A DNA stretch of 64,000 nucleotides from Candidatus Binatia bacterium (GTDB taxonomy: Bacteria; Desulfobacterota; Binatia; UBA9968; JAJDTQ01): assembly GCA_951813575.1 (NCBI GenBank), contig OX638375.1, positions 3,115,042-3,179,041 on the forward strand. Direction: 5' to 3'. A program made the translations under genes and the position numbers. This document shows positions 9,167 to 17,305 of this stretch, piece by piece; position 1 is the first letter of the stretch; every line of letters starts with the position of its first letter. The notes below the pieces were generated by a model, which saw only the letters and a list, made by a program, of their open reading frames with translations, did no database searches and had not been told where the DNA came from.

Positions 9167-9567
9167 CCGTCGTCGCCGATGCATCCGTGCTCGTCGCGGT
9201 GCTAGTGGACTCGGGTCACGAAGGACGGTGGGCGGAATCCGTCGTCGCCGAGGGGCCGTTGGCCGCCCCCGAGTTGGCGCTGGTCGAGGCGACCAATATC
9301 CTGCGGCGGTTGGAACGGTCCGGCGAAATCTCACGGCTGGAGGCGAACAGCGCGCACCGGGACCTCTTGCGGCTGGATCTTGACTTGTTCCCCTTCGCGC
9401 CGTTCGCCGAGCGCGTGTGGGCATTGAGGAGCGACCTGACCGCTAGCGACGCCTGGTACGTCGCACTGGCGGAGGCGCTGGATAGCCCGCTGGCGACCCT
9501 TGACCGGAGGCTCGGCCAGGCCACGGGGCCGGTCTGTGAGATCATCGTTCCGTCCCGCGCGCGGTGA
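9163..9567 (+). CDS. PIN-domain VapC-like ribonuclease toxin
   Basis: The product is 134 residues from a GTG. The acidic residues of the PIN active site are visible: VVADASVLVAVL (first Asp), ELALVEATNIL (Glu), TASDAWYVALAEAL (Asp) and LATLDRRL (last Asp). The family cleaves tRNA or rRNA when freed from its antitoxin. The four-base overlap with the upstream antitoxin and the complete active site suggest an intact module. Confidence 0.85.
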   Translation: MTVVADASVLVAVLVDSGHEGRWAESVVAEGPLAAPELALVEATNILRRLERSGEISRLEANSAHRDLLRLDLDLFPFAPFAERVWALRSDLTASDAWYVALAEALDSPLATLDRRLGQATGPVCEIIVPSRAR

Positions 9568-9599
9568 CGAAGAGAAGCTGATTCAACTATTCGCGGCGT

Positions 9600-10796
9600 C
9601 TACTCGATCCCTTCCCTCGTTTCCTCAATCACCAAATCTACGACGGCGCGCAGCGCCTGGGCCGCGGTGTCTCCTTCCACCCGCCGTAGCCGGAACAGGT
9701 CGAGCTGGCGGTCGGCGCCGGTGCCCTCGCGGATGATGGCGAGGGCGTGCCGGAGCTCTTCCTCGCAACCCAGGGCGCGGGCGTCGTCGGCCAACTCTTC
9801 CACCAACTCGGCGGCGGAGTCTTCGATGTCCTTGCGGCCGCCCTCGCGGGTGTCGCCGAGAAAGGCCAGGACGCCATAGCGCTGGGCCAGCCAGCGGTTC
9901 TCGTTGATGATTTCGGTCGGGGGTTCGGCCGGTAGCGCGCCTTCGCGGTCCAACCGCGACAGCCGCCGGATCAGGGAGCCGTACAGCGCCGCGAGGCACA
10001 TGGCGTCGTCGATGCGCGGGCACAAGTCGCAGATGCGCAATTCGATGGTGGGGAATCGTTGGGACGGGCGGATATCCCACCACAGCTCGCTGCCGTCCCC
10101 TATCAGGTTCATCCTCTGGTAGTCCGCCACGAGCTGGTCGAATTCCGCCCGGGACCACAGCGGTGCGGGAAGGCCGGTGCGCGGCAGCGCACCCATGATG
10201 CTCAGCCGGTAGGACTTGTATCCGGTCTCGCGGCCGGCGTTGAACGGCGACGACGTGGACAGGGCGTTCAGCAGCGGCAGGTAGCGGCGGATGGCGGTCA
10301 TGACCCGTATGCGCGAATCTGCATCGCCGAAACCGGCGTGAATGTGCATGCCGCTCACGATCAGTCGCCGTACGGTCTCCTGGAAGGTGCTGGCGAACCG
10401 TTCGTAGCGGTCCTTGGGCGTGGGCATCTGGGCGTCCCATGCCGCGAAGGGGTGGGTGGAGCCGGCCATCACCGCGGCGTCGTATTGCGCCGCGGCCTCC
10501 ACCACGATCCGGCGGGTTTCCTTGAGCGCACCGCGCAGGTCGGCCACCGACTCGCACACGCGGGTATTGGTCTCGATCTGGGAACGCAGGAACTCGTGCA
10601 CGACGCCGTGGGGTCCACGGTTCCGTTCACACACCTCGAAGATCCCCGCGTCCGGATCGGCGATGATGTCGCGACTTTCGGGATCGACGAGAAAGAACTC
10701 CTCTTCGATGCCGAAGGTGATGTCCACGTCGGTGTCAGCCTCCGCTTCCTGGTCGCTGCCTTCACCCATGAGTCTGCGCAGTTGCTTGAATGCCAT
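9600..10796 (-). CDS. GCS2-type carboxylate-amine ligase (YbdK-like)
   Basis: The product is 398 residues. FGIEEEFFLVDPESRD near residue 30 and MHIHAGFGDAD near residue 150 are signatures of glutamate-cysteine ligase family 2, which joins an amino acid carboxylate to an amine using ATP. The frame stays open upstream, but the ATG at 10796 has a GAGG Shine-Dalgarno and the usual N-terminus. It is divergent from the protease/phosphatase/ATP-grasp genes. GCS2-like ligases often occur with ATP-grasp enzymes in loci thought to make small peptides, so the neighbourhood may be meaningful. Confidence 0.87.
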   Translation of the reverse strand: MAFKQLRRLMGEGSDQEAEADTDVDITFGIEEEFFLVDPESRDIIADPDAGIFEVCERNRGPHGVVHEFLRSQIETNTRVCESVADLRGALKETRRIVVEAAAQYDAAVMAGSTHPFAAWDAQMPTPKDRYERFASTFQETVRRLIVSGMHIHAGFGDADSRIRVMTAIRRYLPLLNALSTSSPFNAGRETGYKSYRLSIMGALPRTGLPAPLWSRAEFDQLVADYQRMNLIGDGSELWWDIRPSQRFPTIELRICDLCPRIDDAMCLAALYGSLIRRLSRLDREGALPAEPPTEIINENRWLAQRYGVLAFLGDTREGGRKDIEDSAAELVEELADDARALGCEEELRHALAIIREGTGADRQLDLFRLRRVEGDTAAQALRAVVDLVIEETREGIE

Positions 10797-11020
10797 ATCC
10801 CGCCTCGCTCGTGTTGGTGGGCCGCAACAGACAGATCGCCGGAACGGCCCGAGGGAAATATCACACGCCGAGAGATATCGCATGAGGCGCCCGGGGAGGC
10901 AAGGGCGTAGACGCGGTTGCGGCCGGCGGGCTGGCGTTGTATAAGGGCGCGGGTGGCGGTGGAGCGGTTCACCGGCTGCGACTTTCTTCTGCATCGGACG
11001 AGATCAACGACGACGTCAGC

Positions 11021-11743
11021 ATGATCACGCCGAATCACGCAATTCCTCCTCTTGTGGCGCTGGCACTTTCCTTCACACTGTTCCATTCGAACGGTGAGGC
11101 TTGCATCGACAACGTCGCCGGGGAATCGGAGGTCCCCTGCACGCATGCCGGGGCTCTCGTGGAGCACGCCGATGGCGCCCGTATGGTCCAGATCGAACGG
11201 ATGACCTGCGAGGACGGAGCCGTGGCACGGTGGAATTCCCCGGATCGCGGGGTGGTGTCCTACAAGGTCAACGACTGGGCCGGCGTGGATCTCGAGACGG
11301 CGCTGGCCGTGCGCCGGGGCGTGTCGCAGTGGGAACGCGTGCTGCCGTTCTTCGCCATGCACGAGACCGCTCACGATGACCCCGATATCACCATCGAGCT
11401 CTACGACGACGTGTTGCCGGGCATCGTCGGCGCCACCAAGGTGAAGTGTCGCAACGGCAGGGAAGGCATCCGCAAGGCATACATCTATCTCGGGCTCAGG
11501 GGGGTGGGCGCGGTGGAGGCCCAGAACATGACGGCCCACGAGATCGGCCACGCCATGGGGCTGGGCCACTCGGACCGTAGCCACGACCTCATGGACGGGA
11601 AGCTGGCGGAGAAGAACATCGAAGAGCGCACGATATGCCCAAGCAACCTGAACCGCGCAGGACTGATTGCCGGCACCCACGCCTACGCCATTCCGGCGGA
11701 GGAGTGGGTCGAGGTGGACTGCGCGGGACGGATTCCCGGATGA
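11021..11743 (+). CDS. Secreted matrixin-like zinc metalloprotease
   Basis: The product is 240 residues. Residues 1-26 form a Sec signal peptide (hydrophobic PPLVALALSFTLFHS, then a small-residue cleavage site before Cys-Ile-Asp). HEIGHAMGLGH at about residue 170 matches HExxHxxGxxH, the zinc-binding helix of matrixins/metzincins, and the following HDLMDG could provide the Met-turn. The open frame extends upstream to a TTG at 10937, but the ATG at 11021 gives the cleanest signal peptide. The mature protein has several Cys. It would cleave an extracytoplasmic substrate. Confidence 0.78.
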   Translation: MITPNHAIPPLVALALSFTLFHSNGEACIDNVAGESEVPCTHAGALVEHADGARMVQIERMTCEDGAVARWNSPDRGVVSYKVNDWAGVDLETALAVRRGVSQWERVLPFFAMHETAHDDPDITIELYDDVLPGIVGATKVKCRNGREGIRKAYIYLGLRGVGAVEAQNMTAHEIGHAMGLGHSDRSHDLMDGKLAEKNIEERTICPSNLNRAGLIAGTHAYAIPAEEWVEVDCAGRIPG

Positions 11744-11795
11744 GGCGGGAGGAGTGGATGACGGGGTCGTCGAGGCCGGCATCGGTGGAGGCGTG

Positions 11796-12602
11796 GTGAG
11801 TTCCGAGTGGACGATTCCGTCCGCGCTGGCCGATTTCCAAGACATCGAGAGGGCGCTGGAGGGTAAGCAGGCCGCCGTGTTTCTCGACTACGACGGCACG
11901 CTGACTCCGATTGTGGATACTCCCGCCCAAGCCGTGCTTTCCGAGGAGATGCGCGGCACGGTACGGCGCCTGGGCGACCGGTGCGTTACCGCCGTGGTCA
12001 GCGGCCGCGGGCGCCAGGACGTGCAGGAACGGGTCCGGCTTGACAACCTCTTCTACGCCGGCACCCACGGTTTCGATATCGTCGGGCCCGCCGGTTCCGG
12101 TATTCAACACCAGGTAGGGCAAGAATTTCTCCCGGCAATGGAAGAATTGCATCAGCGGCTCCGGGGCGCCCTCGGGCAGGTCGCCGGCCTGTTGCTGGAA
12201 ACCAAGGGCTATTCCATCGCCGTCCACTACCGCCTGGTGGAAGAGGGAGCGGTGGCGGAGGTCCAGGCCGTGGTCGACAGCCTGCTGCAAGACTATCCCG
12301 AGCTTCGCAAGACCCATGGCAAGAAGGTGTTCGAGATCAGGCCCCGTTTCGACTGGAACAAGGGCAAGGCGGTGGGGTGGATCCTCCAGGCGCTCGGGCT
12401 CGACCACCCGGGGGTCGTGCCCCTCTACATGGGTGATGACACCACCGATGAAGATGCCTTCGAGGCCGTGGCCGGCATGGGGTTCGGGATCCTCGTGGCG
12501 GACGAGCCTCGCCCGACGGCGGCGGTCTATCGGCTGGCGGGTGACGCGGAAGTGGCGCGGTTCCTCCAGCGCCTTACCGAAACCATTCATGAGCCCGCGT
12601 AG
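11796..12602 (+). CDS. otsB: Trehalose-6-phosphate phosphatase
   Basis: About 268 residues. FLDYDGTLTPI holds the HAD nucleophile and general acid; GDDTTDEDAF is HAD motif IV typical of OtsB; VVSGRGRQDV is motif II. It would dephosphorylate trehalose-6-phosphate. No trehalose-6-phosphate synthase (OtsA) is in the window. The start is uncertain: GGAGG at 11787-11791 favours the GTG at 11796, while an in-frame GTG at 11754 directly abuts a GGGAGGA. It lies 50 bases after the protease gene and 3 bases before the ATP-grasp-like gene, so the three are likely one transcript. Confidence 0.85.
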   Translation: MSSEWTIPSALADFQDIERALEGKQAAVFLDYDGTLTPIVDTPAQAVLSEEMRGTVRRLGDRCVTAVVSGRGRQDVQERVRLDNLFYAGTHGFDIVGPAGSGIQHQVGQEFLPAMEELHQRLRGALGQVAGLLLETKGYSIAVHYRLVEEGAVAEVQAVVDSLLQDYPELRKTHGKKVFEIRPRFDWNKGKAVGWILQALGLDHPGVVPLYMGDDTTDEDAFEAVAGMGFGILVADEPRPTAAVYRLAGDAEVARFLQRLTETIHEPA

Positions 12603-12605
12603 CTG

Positions 12606-13820
12606 ATGGAGGACCGGCGCGAAGAGTTCTGGAGTCGGCTCCGGGCCGCCGGCATCCCGGGAGTGCCCGACGAGTTTTCCGTGACCTTCGCGCACCAGGC
12701 GATTCCGCCAGAGGTGCTGGCCGAAATCGACGATTTCATACGGGTCTTCGAGGACGTGACGACCCGGCCGGCGTGGCGGGAAAGTGTCATCGGTTCCTCC
12801 GGACAGAGATTGCCCGCGGAACGGCCGGAGGTGTGCTTCTTCAGCGCCTGGGACTTCCACCTTCCACCCGAAGGCCCGTGGCAGGTCATCGAATTCAATG
12901 ACAATGGCTCCGGCCTCCTGTTTGCCGGCCTCATCAACGAGTTCTTCCACGACTTGTTGGAGCCGGTGCAGAAGGCGAGGCTTGAAACGCCGCCCACGGC
13001 CGCCGAGCTCGGGCGGCACATCAAGCAGATGGTCCGCCGGGAAGCCGAGGAGTTCTTCGGCACCTTCCCCGAGGGTCTCTTTTTGATCCTCGACGAGCCC
13101 GAAGCCCTGGAACGGGGCAAGTTCGGCGCGGAGATGGAGATGTTGCGGGAGCTCTTCCGGGAGGAAGGGTGGCCGTCGGAGGTGGGTTCCACGGCGGATC
13201 TCCGCTGGGATGGAGAGGAACTCCGGCACGGCGGCGAGCCGGTGTCCTTCATCGTGAACCGTTCCACCGACTTTTTCCTGGAAAAGGAGACCGCGCGCCC
13301 GTTGCGGGAGGCGTTCATGGACGGCGACGTCTACGTCGCGCCCAATCCCTTCACCTACGGCACCCGCAGCGACAAGCGGCTGCTGGAATTCCTTTCGCTT
13401 CCTTCATGGGACCGGGAGCTCGGCATCGACGCCGGCGAGCGGGAAGTCTTGAGCCGCCACATCCCCGACACCCATCTGCTCCGGCCCGAGAACCTCGAGG
13501 ACATCGTCGAGAACCGGGACCGGTTCGTGTTCAAGCCGATCCGCAGCCATGCCAGCCGGGGGTTCCTGCCGAGCGCGCGGGTCGGGCGCTCGCGTCTGCA
13601 GCGGCTGCTGCGGAGGGGCGAGGGCTACGTCGCCCAGAGGAAGGTGGGACGGCCGCGGATCCACCTCGGAGGCGACTCCTACGTGTGGGCGGACCTGCGC
13701 GTGTGGGCGTACCGGGGCGAGCGCGTGCTGCTGTCCGGCCGCACCTCGGTGGACGGCGACTCGCTGGACCTGAGACCGCCCGCGGGCTGGCTGCCCACCT
13801 TCGCCGCCAAGGCCGGGTAA
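12606..13820 (+). CDS. ATP-grasp-like protein of unknown function
   Basis: The product is 404 residues with no signal peptide. RFVFKPIRSHASRGFLPS near residue 305 resembles the lysine and flexible glycine-rich loop of ATP-grasp enzymes; QVIEFNDNGSG near residue 95 and ADLRVWAYRGERVLLSGRTS near the C-terminus would place acidic and basic metal/nucleotide contacts on either side, an order suggesting a permuted or divergent domain. ATP-grasp enzymes ligate a carboxylate to an amine or thiol. It follows otsB after 3 bases. The nearby divergent GCS2 ligase makes a peptide- or amide-forming pathway conceivable; this is inference. Confidence 0.6.
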   Translation: MEDRREEFWSRLRAAGIPGVPDEFSVTFAHQAIPPEVLAEIDDFIRVFEDVTTRPAWRESVIGSSGQRLPAERPEVCFFSAWDFHLPPEGPWQVIEFNDNGSGLLFAGLINEFFHDLLEPVQKARLETPPTAAELGRHIKQMVRREAEEFFGTFPEGLFLILDEPEALERGKFGAEMEMLRELFREEGWPSEVGSTADLRWDGEELRHGGEPVSFIVNRSTDFFLEKETARPLREAFMDGDVYVAPNPFTYGTRSDKRLLEFLSLPSWDRELGIDAGEREVLSRHIPDTHLLRPENLEDIVENRDRFVFKPIRSHASRGFLPSARVGRSRLQRLLRRGEGYVAQRKVGRPRIHLGGDSYVWADLRVWAYRGERVLLSGRTSVDGDSLDLRPPAGWLPTFAAKAG

Positions 13821-13868
13821 GGGGAACAAGGCAACCTCGGGAGTTGACCGCCCCGGCGGTGTATTCTA

Positions 13869-14027
13869 GGGTCCTGTCTGGGTAATTCGCATGATAAGGT
13901 GCGGAGGATTTTTTGTTGTCGGTAAGGCGCGATGACGAGCAGTGGCGGGCACCACGCGAGGAAGAGCAACGCAGCCGACGGCAAAAAAGACCCGCAGATT
14001 ATCGTGCGAGTTACCCGGACAGTACCC
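13869..14027. mobile_element. MITE-like non-autonomous element (about 159 bp, TA-flanked)
   Basis: The ends are imperfect inverted repeats of about 23 bases: GGGTCCTGTCTGGGTAATTC begins at 13869 and GAGTTACCCGGACAGTACCC ends at 14027, with three mismatches over the arms. Both ends are bordered by TA (13867-13868 and 14028-14029), as left by IS630/Tc1-type transposases. There is no coding capacity inside. It sits just upstream of the thiamine-diphosphate enzyme gene; the upstream extension of that gene's open frame starts within the element and is not real coding sequence. Confidence 0.65.
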
Positions 14028-14061
14028 TACGGTCGTTTATCTTGTAACGGAGGAATGGAAC

Positions 14062-15768
14062 ATGATCGAAGTCAATGGACTCACGGGTGCCGAGGCGTTT
14101 TTGCGGGTGCTGTCCGGCATGGGCGTGGAGCGGATCTTCGCATCGCCGGGCTCGGAGTGGTCGCCGGTATGGGAGGCCCTGGCCAAGCCCGACGAAAGCA
14201 TGCCGGTTTACCTGAGCTCGAGACACGAGGAAGTGGCGCTGGCCATGGCCAGCGGGTACGCCAAGTCCACCGGCAAGCTGCCGGCGGTCATGATCCATAC
14301 CACCGTCGGTGCGCTTCACGGCTCCATGGCCCTGCGCGGCGCGCTCCACGAGCAGGTGCCCATGGTGGTCTTCACCGGCGAGTCCATCGCCTTTGGCGAG
14401 GATGACGGCCCCGATCCCGGCGGCCAGTGGATGCGCTTCCTCTCGGACGTGGGCGGCCCCGCCCGGCTGGTGGACCGGTGCGTGAAGTGGAGCTTCGGGG
14501 TCAACGACAAGCACGTCCTGGTCTCCACCATCCAGCGCGCCTGCCAGATGGCCATGAGCTCGCCCCGGGGGCCGGTATTCGCCTCGCTGCCCATCGAGTA
14601 CCTGTTTGACAAGGTGACGCGGGAGGCACCCTTGAAGGTGTCCATGCCTTCCATGCCGAGCCCGGACCCCAAGGGAATCGACGAGCTGGCGAGCCTGCTC
14701 CGGACCGCACGGAACCCGGTGATCGTGAGCGAGAACGCCGGCAAGAACACCGGCATCGTTGACCGCATGGTGGAGTTCGCGGAGCTGCTCAACGCTCCCG
14801 TGGTGGAGACCCGGAGCAGCGGCTACTTCAACTTTCCGCGGGACCACGAGCTGCACGGAGGCTTCGAGCCCGGGGAGTTCATGGCCGACGCGGACGTCGT
14901 CTGTCTCATCGGCGCGACCCAGCCGTGGCATCCGGCCTCGGCGGCGCAGGACGCCAAGGTGGTGGCGCTCGATGAGGAGCCGTTGCACATGAACCTGCCC
15001 TACTGGGGAGTTCAGGTGGATCTGAGCATCGCGGGAGAATTGGAAGCATCCTTGAGTGCCCTGGTGGAACGACTCCGGAAGGATGGCGTGGAGGACGCGG
15101 CCGCGGGTGCGGAGCGTCGGGCAAAGCTGCGAGAGAAGGGCGCGGCGCGACGTGCCGCGTGGGCCGAGCAGGCCCAGAGCCTCGGATCGAAAGAGCCCAT
15201 GGACACGAACTGGGTCATTCACCAGCTCAACCAGGTGCTTCCCGATGACGTCTACCTGGTGGAAGAGACCATAACCCACCGCCTGGCGGTGCATCAGCAT
15301 CTGAACCGGGTCAAACCCGGCAACTTCTTCAGCGGCTGCATCGGCGGCCTCGGCACCGGCCTTGGGACCGCCCTCGGGGTCAAGGCCGCGCACCCGGACA
15401 AGCCGGTGGTGCTGGTTATCGGCGACGGCACGTTCAACTACAATCCCGGCATCGCGGGCTTCGGGTTCGCCCAGGAATTCCGCATGCCGATCCTCATCGT
15501 GCTGATGAACAACCACGGCTACAAGTCCATGAAGCGCGGTATCCCGGAGTACTATCCCGATGGCTGGGCTGTGAGCACCAACCAGTTCGTGGGCACGTCC
15601 ATCGCCCCCGCGCCCGACTACGCCGCCATCGCCCGGGCCTTCGACGGCTTCGGCGAGCGGGTACAGAGCCCGGACATGGTCAGGCCGGCCATCGAACGAG
15701 GCCTCCAGGCCGCCAAGGAAGGACGGCTGGCGTTAGTGGACCTCTGGCTGGAACCGGTGAACGACTAA
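14062..15768 (+). CDS. Thiamine-diphosphate-dependent enzyme (acetolactate synthase-like)
   Basis: The product is 568 residues. SSRHEEVALAMASGYA carries the conserved cofactor-activating Glu in the N-terminal pyrimidine-binding domain. VIGDGTFNYNPG is the GDG...N motif that binds Mg and diphosphate in the C-terminal domain. The ATG at 14062 has a GGAGGA Shine-Dalgarno. It lacks an adjacent small regulatory subunit, and several similar families act on 2-oxoacids as decarboxylases or carboligases. A fumarylacetoacetase-family gene follows, so a catabolic role is more likely than branched-chain amino acid synthesis. Confidence 0.82.
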   Translation: MIEVNGLTGAEAFLRVLSGMGVERIFASPGSEWSPVWEALAKPDESMPVYLSSRHEEVALAMASGYAKSTGKLPAVMIHTTVGALHGSMALRGALHEQVPMVVFTGESIAFGEDDGPDPGGQWMRFLSDVGGPARLVDRCVKWSFGVNDKHVLVSTIQRACQMAMSSPRGPVFASLPIEYLFDKVTREAPLKVSMPSMPSPDPKGIDELASLLRTARNPVIVSENAGKNTGIVDRMVEFAELLNAPVVETRSSGYFNFPRDHELHGGFEPGEFMADADVVCLIGATQPWHPASAAQDAKVVALDEEPLHMNLPYWGVQVDLSIAGELEASLSALVERLRKDGVEDAAAGAERRAKLREKGAARRAAWAEQAQSLGSKEPMDTNWVIHQLNQVLPDDVYLVEETITHRLAVHQHLNRVKPGNFFSGCIGGLGTGLGTALGVKAAHPDKPVVLVIGDGTFNYNPGIAGFGFAQEFRMPILIVLMNNHGYKSMKRGIPEYYPDGWAVSTNQFVGTSIAPAPDYAAIARAFDGFGERVQSPDMVRPAIERGLQAAKEGRLALVDLWLEPVND

Positions 15769-15790
15769 CCGCTTTCCGGTGGACCGGTTG

Positions 15791-15815
15791 TAGGGGCGAC
15801 CCGCGGTCGCCCCTA
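15791..15815. repeat. Perfect hairpin (11-bp stem) after the thiamine-enzyme gene
   Basis: TAGGGGCGACC at 15791-15801 pairs perfectly with GGTCGCCCCTA at 15805-15815 around a CGC loop. No T-run follows. It may attenuate transcription before the next gene or be an interspersed REP-like unit; a related imperfect GGGCGGG/CCCGCCC palindrome ending in CCTAC precedes the gene at 38204. Confidence 0.5.
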
Positions 15816-15859
15816 GCCGGCATCGGCGCGTTCTTTCGGTAACACAAGGAGCATTTCGC

Positions 15860-16765
15860 GTGAAGATTCTTCGTTTCAATGACGATCGCATCGGCGTCCT
15901 CAAGAACGGCGCCAACGTGGTGGACGTGAGCGGCATCATCCAGTACCGGGTGGAGAAAGGCCCCCAGCGGGTGATGGAGGAGGTCATCGCCAACTTCGAC
16001 GACTACCGCAAGGAGTTCGACCGGCTGTGCCGCGAGGGCTCGGGCTTTCCCCTGAGCGTGGTCAAGCTGCTGGCGCCCATTCCCCGGCCGAGCAAGTGCC
16101 TGGCGGCGTTCGTCAACTACCTGGATTCCCCGGAGCGCACCCCCGACACCCTGCCCATCGAGTTCTTCTACAAGGCCCCCGAGCTCCTGGGGCCGGAAGG
16201 CGAGGTGGAGTTGACGGACATCCCGGCGGTGGTGGTGACCCAGCCTGAGGCCGAGTTGGCCTTCGTCATGGGTCCGTGCGGCAAGAACATGCCCGAGTCC
16301 GACGCGCTGGACGCGGTATTCGGCTACGTGCCGTTCTTCGACATCTCGAACCGCGGCATGGTGCGCAGGACCCAGTTCCTGCCCAAGGGACAGGGCAGCC
16401 ACAGCCCCTGCGGCCCGTGGATCACCACCGCCGACGAGGTCCCCGACCCTCACGACCTGACCGTCAAGTCCTGGGTCGGCGGCGAGGCCCGCCAGGACTA
16501 CAACACTCGCCACATGGCCCACAAAATCCCCGAGCTCGTCGCTTGGCTGTCCCGCTTCATCCAGCTCCAGCCCGGCGACGTCATCGCCACCGGCACCTAC
16601 CACGTCGGCCTCGGCCCCATGAACAACGGCGACACCCTGGAGATCGACATCGAAAAACTCGGCAAGGCCCGCTTCACGGTCAAGGCCGAAGGCTCGCGCA
16701 AGGACACGGAGTGGATGCCGGGCAAGTCCCAGCCGCCCGCCGGGGGTGGGGTGTCGAGGGTGTAA
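15860..16765 (+). CDS. Fumarylacetoacetate hydrolase family protein
   Basis: The product is 301 residues from a GTG with AAGGAG upstream. The C-terminal two thirds are the FAH fold: PEAELAFVMG includes a metal-binding Glu, IQLQPGDVIATGTYHVGLG is the conserved catalytic-domain end seen in 2-hydroxyhepta-diene-dioate isomerases and acylpyruvases, and a Lys/Ser-rich QGSHSPCGPWITTADEV is the central signature. It would hydrolyse, isomerise or decarboxylate a 2-oxoacid or acylpyruvate. It follows the thiamine-dependent enzyme by 91 bases. Confidence 0.87.
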   Translation: MKILRFNDDRIGVLKNGANVVDVSGIIQYRVEKGPQRVMEEVIANFDDYRKEFDRLCREGSGFPLSVVKLLAPIPRPSKCLAAFVNYLDSPERTPDTLPIEFFYKAPELLGPEGEVELTDIPAVVVTQPEAELAFVMGPCGKNMPESDALDAVFGYVPFFDISNRGMVRRTQFLPKGQGSHSPCGPWITTADEVPDPHDLTVKSWVGGEARQDYNTRHMAHKIPELVAWLSRFIQLQPGDVIATGTYHVGLGPMNNGDTLEIDIEKLGKARFTVKAEGSRKDTEWMPGKSQPPAGGGVSRV

Positions 16766-16805
16766 AGGGAGTTCCCGTCCGGGAAGGACGTGATATCATC
16801 GGTTC

Positions 16806-16888
16806 CGACCTTGAGGCAGTCTGGAAATGGCCGTTACCTCTGGCTCATGACCTGAAGGTCGCAGGTTCAAGTCCTACCCCCACAACCA
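16806..16888 (+). pseudogene. Degenerate tRNA-fMet-like sequence (left border of accessory block)
   Basis: GGCAGTCTGG resembles the D-arm of proteobacterial initiator tRNA. GGCTCATGACC resembles its anticodon arm with a CAT anticodon. GGTCGCAGGTTCAAGTCCT and the ACCCCCACAACCA end resemble its variable loop, T-arm and acceptor end with CCA. The 5' acceptor half does not pair with CCCCACA, and stem mismatches show this is not a functional tRNA. Bases 16889-17143 that follow hold no gene I can support; the left end of an IS481-like element may begin near 17008. Confidence 0.55.
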
Positions 16889-17143
16889 AAAACGCCCGTT
16901 ATTCCAATGTGATAGCGGGGTCTCTCTTTTCTGCATTCCTTGTTCCATGCCTTTAAGCATACCGTAAGCGGAGTCACGCCAACATGGGACGCGCGGACAA
17001 CCGTTTGTATTGAGATGGTAATCACCTGACAGTCCCACCTTCGGCGCTAGACGGCAAGTCGCGAGGGGCGCCGGCGGTGACGACACCGCTCCTGGAAGCA
17101 TCAGGTTCAAGTTTACGGACCATCAACCTTTCAGGAGAACACC

Positions 17144-17305
17144 ATGACCACCAAAGACATGGCCACCCGGCGGAAGCTGAGCTTGCTGGAGTTGGCCCAA
17201 GAGATGAGTAACGTGTCCAGGGCGTGCCGCATCATGGGCTACTCACGCCCAGAGTTATACGAGATCCGGCGCAACTACCAGACCTACGGGGCGGAGGGCC
17301 TCAGC
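17144..17305 (+). pseudogene. N-terminal fragment of IS481-like integrase/transposase
   Basis: About 54 residues beginning MTTKDMATRRKLSLLELAQE and reading through CRIMGYSRPELYEIRR to YQTYGAEGL form the helix-turn-helix start typical of IS481-family transposases. CAGGAG precedes the ATG. Homology ends near 17303, where the sequence becomes the end of an IS256-like transposase on the other strand, so the catalytic DDE domain is missing. It is dead and shows one element truncated by another. Confidence 0.7.

Noticed and set aside
16806..16888. Functional tRNA-Met
   Set aside because: The 5' acceptor strand does not pair with the CCCCACA 3' strand and the anticodon and T stems have mismatches, so it is at best a relic.
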